A DNA stretch of 29,218 bases from a virus: positions 1 to 29,218 of IMG/VR virus record IMGVR_UViG_3300002488_000044. One strand, written 5' to 3'. The notes beneath the pieces were generated by a model that was not told the origin of the DNA, searched no databases, and saw nothing but the letters and a program-made list of their open reading frames with translations. The position numbers and the translations under genes were made by a program. This document shows positions 1 to 5,589 of the stretch, piece after piece. Positions within the stretch are counted from its first letter, which is position 1, and each line of letters begins with the position of its first letter.

Positions 1-105
1 GCTTATGTCGGCGGTCGATGCGAGACACTTTTCTCTGGCGTTTATGTCAGAAAGAATGTGCCCGGATTGATTGCGATACTAAGTATGAATGGATTAGCGA
101 CATGA
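1..105 (+). CDS. possible 3' end of an upstream gene (partial)
   Basis: Frame 1 is open from the left edge for 34 codons and ends at TGA 103-105, which overlaps the ATG at 102 in the ATGA arrangement common in phage operons. The readable residues begin AYVGGRCETLFSG. I do not recognise the family from so short a piece. The alternative is that this is a chance open frame and the next gene begins further left, since frame 3 is also open to the edge. Confidence 0.3.
   Translation, partial: AYVGGRCETLFSGVYVRKNVPGLIAILSMNGLAT
76..96 (+). repeat. 21-bp direct repeat, copy 1
   Basis: This 21-bp stretch is identical to 389-409. It starts with the perfect palindrome ATACT-A-AGTAT (76-86), and the similarity continues weakly to the start codon (xCxACAT). 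It contains ACTAAGTA at 78-85, close to the ACTAWWTA octamer seen before the structural genes. It lies 5 nt upstream of the ATG at 102. It may be a promoter or operator duplicated in front of two consecutive genes. Confidence 0.85.
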
Positions 106-395
106 AGCAATTATTTGAAAATTGGCGAAAGCATTTGGTAGAATACGGATTAGATCAGGATGGCCAAGCTAACGCGTATGATCATTATTACGATATCAAA
201 CAAGCCATCGCAGCTGCTTTGACAGAGCAGGGCGATGATTGGGCTCTTGATGAGTCGGAATGGGAGGAAATTATAATTCCATCTGGCGGAAGCGAGCAAG
301 ATCATAATAGATTTATTCAAGAACTGCAAGCATTTATGCAAACTATGCAACTTGGTAAGGTAGAAGATTTAGGTGTCTCAATCGAACCATACTAA
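102..395 (+). CDS. small phage protein of unknown function with N-terminal helix tag
   Basis: A protein of about 97 residues if the start is ATG 102, beginning MKQLFENWRKHLVEYG. I chose this start because that N-terminus is a typical small amphipathic tag like those of several other genes here, because the ATG overlaps an upstream TGA, and because the repeat element lies just before it. An in-frame ATG at 18 (125 residues) and an open frame to the left edge are alternatives; neither start has a good Shine-Dalgarno. The body is acidic and helical with a WxxDExEWEE stretch. There is no transmembrane segment or known motif. It lies at the head of a run of tightly spaced small genes. The function is unknown; a minor virion or prohead-core protein is possible by analogy only. 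Confidence 0.6.
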   Translation: MKQLFENWRKHLVEYGLDQDGQANAYDHYYDIKQAIAAALTEQGDDWALDESEWEEIIIPSGGSEQDHNRFIQELQAFMQTMQLGKVEDLGVSIEPY

Positions 396-409
396 GTATG
401 AATGGATTA
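389..409 (+). repeat. 21-bp direct repeat, copy 2
   Basis: Exact second copy of 76-96, including the palindrome ATACTAAGTAT (389-399). It overlaps the stop codon of the preceding gene (TAA 393-395) and lies 22 nt before the ATG at 432. ACTAAGTA occupies 391-398. Confidence 0.85.
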
Positions 410-431
410 TCAACATAATAGGAGATTTATA

Positions 432-812
432 ATGGCTAGACGTAAAAACACAAAAAGGATTGATCCTCGTTACTTTTTGAACGAGACAACACACAGAGAT
501 GAGATTGAAGAAGGCTTCTCCGGAGGAGATTACTCCGGCGCCGACAGCACTGCCCGAGCAATGGGAAGAGATGATGCGCCGATAAGCACATCGTCAGGTG
601 CTAGAGTACCAGAAGCATATCAGGCGCTAGCCGATAAACTTATTCAACAGGGCAATGATGCTCGCAAAGTAGAGAAGTCAATTAATGCCTGCTCAGAAGA
701 GTCCCTTCAGGGCGGCCGTGATGCTTTTGTAAAATGTATGTATCGTAAAAACACTTCTTCTATCTATGCTATGCAAGATTTAGGAATGATTCCACAACAA
801 AAAGGCGCATAA
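432..812 (+). CDS. small basic/acidic phage protein with paired cysteines
   Basis: 126 residues, starting MARRKNTKRIDPRYFL. ATG 432 is preceded by AGGAG (420-424) at good spacing, so it is preferred to the upstream in-frame ATG at 402. The N-terminus is basic, followed by a Gly/Ser/Asp-rich linker. The C-terminal part is helical and contains a Cys, 14 residues, then Lys-Cys (INAC...VKCMYRK). The same C-x14-C spacing, also with KC, appears in the next gene, so the two may share a small helical-hairpin module. There is no signal peptide or membrane segment. The next gene begins 2 nt after the stop, so the two are likely co-translated. I do not recognise the family and the role is unknown. Confidence 0.65.
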   Translation: MARRKNTKRIDPRYFLNETTHRDEIEEGFSGGDYSGADSTARAMGRDDAPISTSSGARVPEAYQALADKLIQQGNDARKVEKSINACSEESLQGGRDAFVKCMYRKNTSSIYAMQDLGMIPQQKGA

Positions 813-814
813 AA

Positions 815-1255
815 GTGAGAATTTCCAGAGCCAGACTTAGAGAGATCATTAAAGAAGAAGTTACTGTAGCCCTAGACGAAGAAGAAGACGGCACTTTGGA
901 AGATCTTGCCAGTATGTTTGGTGAGTTGGCTCCGGAATTAGACGATATAGTGGCGGTGTTGCAAGACATGCCAGAGGATCAAAAGCAGTTGGCTGTAAAG
1001 CAATTGCTTTCTCAGCTTGGCGATGAAGGCGACGTTGAAGGTTTAGATGACCCCCTTATGCAAGGTATTGAGATGCAGAATGAATATGGATTTGGTGGCA
1101 AGACGGGTGGCTTGGCTGCAGTCGCTGGGCGCCAGCCAGGAAAACGCGATGATGAAGATAATCCTTGGGCAATTTGCACGGCATCAGTCGGCCGCGAAGA
1201 CAAAGAGAAGTACGAGAAGTGCGTTAAGAGCGTGAAAAAACAAAACAGGAAATAA
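815..1255 (+). CDS. small acidic phage protein with N-terminal RLREIIKEE tag and C-x14-C tail
   Basis: 146 residues starting at GTG 815, two bases after the previous stop. It begins MRISRARLREIIKEE, a short basic-then-acidic amphipathic helix shared in pattern with the genes at 2608 and 3471. The middle is strongly acidic (DEEEDG, then a helical stretch with PEDQKQLAVKQLL). The C-terminus contains NPWAICTASVGR...KYEKCV, with two cysteines 14 residues apart, followed by a lysine-rich end. I know this tail only as a pattern of small marine-phage proteins, without a function. The N-terminal helix could be a capsid-targeting peptide removed by the prohead protease, as in T4 internal proteins, which is an inference. 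Confidence 0.7.
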   Translation: MRISRARLREIIKEEVTVALDEEEDGTLEDLASMFGELAPELDDIVAVLQDMPEDQKQLAVKQLLSQLGDEGDVEGLDDPLMQGIEMQNEYGFGGKTGGLAAVAGRQPGKRDDEDNPWAICTASVGREDKEKYEKCVKSVKKQNRK

Positions 1256-1256
1256 G

Positions 1257-1457
1257 ATGATGGCACAAACAAAAGCTTTTGTTGACACGTGGTTGGAGAA
1301 ACTAACGTCCAGAAAGCTAATGGTTTGGGCTACAGCAACCGGCCTAACTTTCACCGGACATGTGACAAGTGAGGATTGGGTAATCATTTCTGCTATATAT
1401 ATTGGTGGTCAAACCATTATCGACGGTATCGCAAGATTGCGAGGTTATAATGATTAA
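1257..1457 (+). CDS. small two-helix membrane protein, holin-like
   Basis: 66 residues with two predicted membrane helices: about residues 20-36 (rich in A, T, G and W) and about 42-58 (WVIISAIYIGGQTIID), ending in a short basic tail RLRGYND. The size and topology fit a class II holin. The SRKLMVW...TSEDWV...YIGGQ pattern resembles small phage holins as I remember them. AGGA at 1247-1250 suits ATG 1257; ATG 1260 is an equally possible start. It overlaps the next gene (ATG 1450), whose product looks like an inner-membrane spanin, which supports a lysis role. No endolysin is visible in the window, so lysis function is inferred rather than shown. Confidence 0.6.
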   Translation: MMAQTKAFVDTWLEKLTSRKLMVWATATGLTFTGHVTSEDWVIISAIYIGGQTIIDGIARLRGYND

Positions 1458-1833
1458 AAAGCAGATTTTAGAATTTGCATTAAAAAACTGGAAAGCAATA
1501 ACAATAATATTGCTTCTTGTGGTGGTAGCAATGAAGAACCGCCGCGACTATAACTTAATGCAAAAAGCGTATGAAACTCAAGCGGAATCACACATAGCAC
1601 AAATTGAAGGCCTGAAAGAAATACACCAACGAGAAATAGAGGAGCAAAAGCTACTTGCAGAAAGCCACCTAGAATCTCTGGCTGTAATTGAGGAAGAATA
1701 CGAAGATGCTTTACAGATGATAAAGGAATTAAGAGAAGATAAAAAAGGTAAATATAGAAACAAATTCAATCAAGATCGAGAACAACTAATTAAAGATATA
1801 GAGAATACTTTTGGGATTCAGTATGTTCCTTAA
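1450..1833 (+). CDS. inner-membrane coiled-coil protein, i-spanin-like
   Basis: 127 residues from ATG 1450, which overlaps the end of the holin-like gene by 8 nt. A longer in-frame start at 1402 would lie deep in that gene and is disfavoured. Order: a short basic N-terminus (MIKKQ), one hydrophobic helix at about residues 18-31 (ITIILLLVVVAM), then about 90 charged residues rich in E, K and Q with heptad-like character. A single N-terminal membrane anchor followed by a long periplasmic coiled coil is the architecture of inner-membrane spanins (lambda Rz type). The position directly after a holin-like gene and overlapping a signal-peptide gene fits a spanin pair. Sequence homology to a named spanin is not evident. 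Confidence 0.55.
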   Translation: MIKKQILEFALKNWKAITIILLLVVVAMKNRRDYNLMQKAYETQAESHIAQIEGLKEIHQREIEEQKLLAESHLESLAVIEEEYEDALQMIKELREDKKGKYRNKFNQDREQLIKDIENTFGIQYVP

Positions 1834-2245
1834 ATTTTTATTAATGTTTTCTTTGACGGCAAATGCAACCGAACCGGCCAAGTTTACTTTTTTAGAATAC
1901 AAACAGCCAGCGCCCTTCGAGGGTGTTTTGTTTGATGAGTTTTCGATAGCAACTATAATGTCCGACTATGACATTGCAGCATACGCATGTCAAATAAGAA
2001 TGGATTATGAATTAAAAAAACTAGAAGAGAAGCATCGGTTTGAATTTGAAAGCCTGAAAATAGAACACAGGGCCTTAACAGATGAGTACGATTTGTTTAT
2101 AATGCAAAAGGATAAAGAGATTGACCTACTGGCCAACGCTCTAAAAAAAACTTCACCCCGTCACAAGTGGTTGTATTTTGCTGGTGGGATCCTAGTTGGT
2201 ACTGCGGCGTCATATGGCGCATATAAGGCATTTAATGAAAGGTAA
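1823..2245 (+). CDS. exported coiled-coil protein with C-terminal membrane helix, possible spanin partner
   Basis: 140 residues from ATG 1823 (the longer start at 1811 would precede the signal peptide with MGFS). The N-terminus MFLKFLLMFSLTANA looks like a cleavable signal peptide with an ANA-type site and no lipobox cysteine. It is followed by a PAPFEGVLFDEF segment, a charged coiled-coil stretch (about residues 60-110), and a C-terminal hydrophobic helix WLYFAGGILVGTAASYGA. The combination of signal peptide, coiled coil and C-terminal anchor, overlapping an i-spanin-like gene, suggests a role in envelope disruption. It is not a classical lipoprotein o-spanin. It could also be an unrelated inner-membrane protein. 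The next gene overlaps its last 11 bases. Confidence 0.55.
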   Translation: MFLKFLLMFSLTANATEPAKFTFLEYKQPAPFEGVLFDEFSIATIMSDYDIAAYACQIRMDYELKKLEEKHRFEFESLKIEHRALTDEYDLFIMQKDKEIDLLANALKKTSPRHKWLYFAGGILVGTAASYGAYKAFNER

Positions 2246-2621
2246 AGACATAAATAAAATAGCAGCAGTTGAGAAGGCTATATCTGAAAAGTACGGAGAG
2301 GACACCGTTGCCAATCCTCGCGCAAATTGGGATGAGGAAAAAGAAAAAGAATATCTCTCTCAAATGAAAGACTTTTATAAAAAAATAGATAAGAATGAAC
2401 AGTGGCAAAAGAAAGTTGATATAAATGGCATAAAGGTATCAAAAAAACTACTTAATAGAGAATCTTTAGGATGTTGTCCTGTCTGTGAATCCTTTTCAAA
2501 GATATCTATGGACGATGTTTGCCTCGCCAAATTTGATTGCTGCAGTAAATGCTACTATCAATATGTCGAAGGCAGAGAAGAAAGATGGCTAAAAGGATGG
2601 AGACCAAATGAAAATAAGTAA
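2235..2621 (+). CDS. small CxxC zinc-binding-type protein
   Basis: 128 residues from ATG 2235, overlapping the previous gene. The first two thirds are charged and helical. The C-terminal part has CCPVC, about 21 residues, then CCSKC, followed by YYQYVEGREERWLKGWRP. Two CxxC knuckles suggest a structural zinc site of treble-clef or ribbon type. The conserved aromatic and basic tail could contact nucleic acid or protein, but that is a guess. There is no membrane segment. I recognise the CxxC...EGREERWxxGWRP arrangement only as a recurring marine-phage pattern of unknown role. It overlaps the following gene by 14 nt, consistent with translational coupling. Confidence 0.65.
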   Translation: MKGKDINKIAAVEKAISEKYGEDTVANPRANWDEEKEKEYLSQMKDFYKKIDKNEQWQKKVDINGIKVSKKLLNRESLGCCPVCESFSKISMDDVCLAKFDCCSKCYYQYVEGREERWLKGWRPNENK

Positions 2622-2922
2622 AAAACAACTTAAAGAAATCATCGAAGAAGAACTTAGTAAAGTAAAGGAAAATGTAAGACCTGATGTTGCACGCACTCAA
2701 AAGATGATGGACACAAGAGGAATCACTAAGCTGGTTGCTGCAAAAATTAATACTTGGCAAGAGCTACAAGGGTTCCTTGCAGGTATGTTGCAGAGTGTCA
2801 AAGTCAAAGATAACCAGAAAACAATGGTCTTAAGAAAGCTCTTAAGACAACTCCAGGGTCAGGGTGGTGGAAGCGCCCCGGGTGCGGAAGCACCGGCACC
2901 TCAACAAGGAGCAGCAGAATAA
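2608..2922 (+). CDS. small protein with N-terminal KKQLKEIIEEE tag
   Basis: 104 residues. The N-terminus MKISKKQLKEIIEEELSKV is nearly the same pattern as MRISRARLREIIKEEV at 815 and MNISRPDLYRIIVEEY at 3471. The middle is helical (TWQELQGFLAGML, VLRKLLRQL). The C-terminus is a disordered Gly/Ala/Pro/Gln tail. It starts inside the previous gene, and its stop overlaps the next start (TAATG). The function is unknown. If the N-terminal helix is a prohead-targeting tag, this would be an internal or core protein, but nothing else in the sequence proves that. Confidence 0.65.
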   Translation: MKISKKQLKEIIEEELSKVKENVRPDVARTQKMMDTRGITKLVAAKINTWQELQGFLAGMLQSVKVKDNQKTMVLRKLLRQLQGQGGGSAPGAEAPAPQQGAAE

Positions 2923-3467
2923 TGGCAACAGTATATGAAATAGTTCAAGGACTCTCGCAAGCCGCGGCTAACGCATATGATGGTGCTCACAATGCCGATG
3001 GCGAATTGGTAGAGATAGGCTTACGACGCGAGGATGGGGATCCAATCCTTGATAAGAGAGTAATGGATGGCTTCAATGTTAAATTTTATGGTAACATGAT
3101 GTGCCTGACTTACCAATCTGAAATCCAACTCAAGGAAGTTTACGCTAAAGGTTTTGAAAACGAAATCAACCAAAAGCTGGGAGCTATTGCATCCTTCCTC
3201 AAGAAAGAGTATAGGAAAATTAATAAAGAATCAGTTCAACTTACCGAAGAAGGAGAGACTGACATTCGAGCAGAAAGTGTTTCTCGTCATCGTTCTTGGG
3301 TAATAGCTAAGCGCCACTATAAGATCGGCGGCATCGACAAAGAACAACGAATCGAAGAAGAATCTAAAGATCGCTTGGATAAAGGATGGAAGTCGTTTCT
3401 TGAATTAGGTGGCTGGGATGGAAAGCGACCAAAGAACGACAAGAGACCAAAGAATTCGGGGGAATAA
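2922..3467 (+). CDS. conserved phage protein of unknown function
   Basis: 181 residues, with its ATG at 2922 overlapping the upstream TAA. It starts MATVYEIVQGLSQAAANAYD, continues with an alpha/beta stretch (EIGLRREDGDPILDKRVMDG, FNVKFYGNMMCLTYQSEI), then a helical FLKKEYRKI region, and ends in a Lys/Arg/Asp-rich tail that is probably disordered. I recall similar proteins near structural genes of marine myoviruses but know no function. There is no signal peptide, membrane helix or catalytic motif. Its place three genes before the terminase makes a head or packaging accessory role possible. Confidence 0.65.
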   Translation: MATVYEIVQGLSQAAANAYDGAHNADGELVEIGLRREDGDPILDKRVMDGFNVKFYGNMMCLTYQSEIQLKEVYAKGFENEINQKLGAIASFLKKEYRKINKESVQLTEEGETDIRAESVSRHRSWVIAKRHYKIGGIDKEQRIEEESKDRLDKGWKSFLELGGWDGKRPKNDKRPKNSGE

Positions 3468-3470
3468 TTG

Positions 3471-4001
3471 ATGAATATTTCTCGTCCTGATTTATACCGG
3501 ATTATTGTCGAAGAGTATGTCAAGGACACATACCTCGACGAAGCACTTAGTCCAGAAAAGACAGCTGAGCTTTTAGCTTGGATTAAGGGCGAAGGCCCAA
3601 GGCCCGAGTGGGCAACTGATGATTATGGCTCCTCTGGCTTAGGCAAAGGAATGCAGTCTGCTACAGATTCTAATGTAGATAGATCTGCAGACACTATGCC
3701 ATTTCCCGCCGATGATATTCCATCAGATGACGCACCAGAGAGTGAGTATAGCGGTTTCCAAGATCGCGCCGGTCCACCTTTGGAAGATCAGCTTATGGAT
3801 CTGATTCAAGGTTTACCACCAGAAGAAGTGTCCGATTTATTTCAGGCAGTATTTGAGAAGATCCCCGGTGTTGAGATGGGCCCCGCAGAAGAAGAGCCGG
3901 AAACACTTTATTCTCCTGGCGCCGAGGGCCGACCACAAGTTGGATTTAGACTTGAAGAACTTGTGCACCTTATTCGGGAAGTATTAGCAGAAAATGTATG
4001 A
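3471..4001 (+). CDS. acidic protein with N-terminal ISRPDLYRIIVEEY tag, directly upstream of terminase
   Basis: 176 residues from ATG 3471, 7 nt after GGGGGA (3458-3463); this beats the TTG at 3468. The N-terminal helix MNISRPDLYRIIVEEY matches the tag pattern of neighbouring genes. The middle is a long acidic, Pro/Ser/Gly-rich linker. The C-terminal end RLEELVHLIREVLAENV is another amphipathic helix of similar style. The terminase start overlaps its stop (ATGA), the place where T4 has the small terminase gp16. However, I see no helix-turn-helix or central coiled-coil ring domain, so I do not call it small terminase. A core or packaging accessory role is an inference. Confidence 0.6.
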   Translation: MNISRPDLYRIIVEEYVKDTYLDEALSPEKTAELLAWIKGEGPRPEWATDDYGSSGLGKGMQSATDSNVDRSADTMPFPADDIPSDDAPESEYSGFQDRAGPPLEDQLMDLIQGLPPEEVSDLFQAVFEKIPGVEMGPAEEEPETLYSPGAEGRPQVGFRLEELVHLIREVLAENV

Positions 4002-5581
4002 GCTTTCAATTAGACAAAAAGCAGAGGGTCCAAGAAATATTAAAATGTGGCAAAGACCCATCGTACTTTCTTAAAAACTATGCCCGTATATCTCACCCGA
4101 TGCACGGGCTAATCCTTTTTGACACATATAGTTTTCAAGATGATTTGTTGAAAGATTTCAACGACTATCGATTTAATGTTATTTTAAAAGCACGCCAACT
4201 TGGAATCTCGACGATTACCGCTGGTTACATTGTGTGGATGATGCTTTTTCATCGCGACAAAGCCATTCTTGTTATGGCCACCAAGTTCGCAACAGCAGGA
4301 AACCTTGTAAAGAAAGTAAAGAACATCATGCGCAACATACCAGACTGGCTCAAGATTGCAACGATCACTGTCGATAACCGCACTTCATTTGAACTTTCCA
4401 ACGGTTCTTCAATTAAAGCGGCCTCGACCTCTGGAGATGCAGGCCGCTCAGAAGCATTGTCTCTCCTGGTGCTTGATGAGGCCGCACACATTGAAGGTTT
4501 GGAAGAATTGTGGACCGGACTGTATCCTACTCTATCAACTGGTGGCCGGTGTATTGCACTTTCCACACCTAACGGTGTAGGCAACTGGTTTCATAAAACC
4601 TGTACGGACGCAGACGCTTCTGCTAATAATTTTAACTTAACGACGTTGCCATGGGATGTGCACCCAGATAGAGGGGAAGAATGGTACAAAAAAGAAACTA
4701 GAAATATGTCCAAGAGACAAATTGCACAAGAGCTTGAGTGCAATTTCAATACTTCTGGTGAAACGGTAATCGATCCGGAATGTATGGATTGGCTTTTGGG
4801 CAATGTGTGCGAACCAAAACACAGAACGGCCTTCGATCGCAATTTTTGGATTTGGGAAGAGTTTGATCCGACTTGTAATTATTTAATGGTAGCCGATGTC
4901 GCAAGAGGCGATGGCGCAGACTATTCTACATTTCATATTATAAAACTAGAGACCTTAGAGGTTGTTGGTGAATACCAAGGAAAACCAACTCTAGACATGT
5001 TTGCAAACTTGTTGAACCAAGTTGGAAGAGAGTTTGGTGGCTGTATGCTAGTAGTAGAAAACAATAACGTTGGTTATTCCGTACTGGATAAGTTACTTGA
5101 ATTTGGATACCCGAATTTGTATCATTCAATAAAGTCGACTCACGAATACATAGAACAACACCAGGCAGAAGTACGAAACAGTGCGGTACCAGGTTTTACG
5201 ACCTCTATGAAGACACGCCCACTCATCGTAGCTAAATTAGAAGAGTTTATAAGAAACAAACTAATTAAGGTATATTCTACTCGAACAATTAATGAGTTGA
5301 AAACATTTATTTGGAGAAACGGAAAACCACAAGCAATGAAAGGCTATCACGATGATTTAATCATGGCACTCGCTATAGCATGCTGGGTTAGAGATACGGC
5401 CCTTCAAGCGAACGCTAGGGAACTCAATTATCAAAAAGCTTTTGTAAGTGCTATCAAAACATCAAAAACAAGCTTTAACACTAGAATTTCAGGGCAACAT
5501 GGCTACAAAAAAGATAACGCATTTGATAAAATGACAGAAACCAAAAAAATGTATGAACAATATAAATGGATTATAAAGTGA
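3998..5581 (+). CDS. gp17: terminase large subunit, gp17-like
   Basis: 527 residues; the DNA-packaging motor, with an N-terminal ATPase and a C-terminal headful nuclease that docks on the portal. Visible motifs: Walker A-type KARQLGIST (64-72), Walker B LLVLDEAAHIE with catalytic Glu (156-166), coupling motif STPNG (189-193). The RNase H-like nuclease has acidic residues in ADVARGDGADYS (D300 and D305/D308), VVENNN (E354) and HDDLIMA (D452/D453). T4 gp17 is 610 residues, so this one is shorter mainly at the ends. ATG 3998 overlaps the preceding stop, and the portal gene follows 8 nt after the stop. No recognisable gp16 lies beside it. The assignment is secure from the complete motif set. Confidence 0.95.
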   Translation: MSFQLDKKQRVQEILKCGKDPSYFLKNYARISHPMHGLILFDTYSFQDDLLKDFNDYRFNVILKARQLGISTITAGYIVWMMLFHRDKAILVMATKFATAGNLVKKVKNIMRNIPDWLKIATITVDNRTSFELSNGSSIKAASTSGDAGRSEALSLLVLDEAAHIEGLEELWTGLYPTLSTGGRCIALSTPNGVGNWFHKTCTDADASANNFNLTTLPWDVHPDRGEEWYKKETRNMSKRQIAQELECNFNTSGETVIDPECMDWLLGNVCEPKHRTAFDRNFWIWEEFDPTCNYLMVADVARGDGADYSTFHIIKLETLEVVGEYQGKPTLDMFANLLNQVGREFGGCMLVVENNNVGYSVLDKLLEFGYPNLYHSIKSTHEYIEQHQAEVRNSAVPGFTTSMKTRPLIVAKLEEFIRNKLIKVYSTRTINELKTFIWRNGKPQAMKGYHDDLIMALAIACWVRDTALQANARELNYQKAFVSAIKTSKTSFNTRISGQHGYKKDNAFDKMTETKKMYEQYKWIIK

Positions 5582-5589
5582 GAAAATAA

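Noticed and set aside
1-105. Left-edge frame 1 (AYVGGRCETLFSG) as a family B DNA polymerase fragment
   Set aside because: A GGRxE pattern does occur in such polymerases, but only 34 residues are visible, they end quickly at a stop, and the context is a virion gene cluster. Not enough to support the claim.
402-431. Upstream start ATG 402 for the second small gene
   Set aside because: The ATG lies in the repeat element with no ribosome site, whereas ATG 432 has AGGAG at the right distance.
1785-1792. ACTAATTA at 1785 (30 nt before ATG 1823) as a promoter
   Set aside because: It lies in coding sequence of a tightly overlapping operon and could be chance. The copies at 5260 and 9112 are also inside genes without a nearby start. 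Kept only as background count for the motif.
3998-5581. Intein or homing endonuclease insertion in terminase
   Set aside because: All ATPase and nuclease motifs follow at normal spacing and the length is below that of T4 gp17, leaving no room for an insertion.
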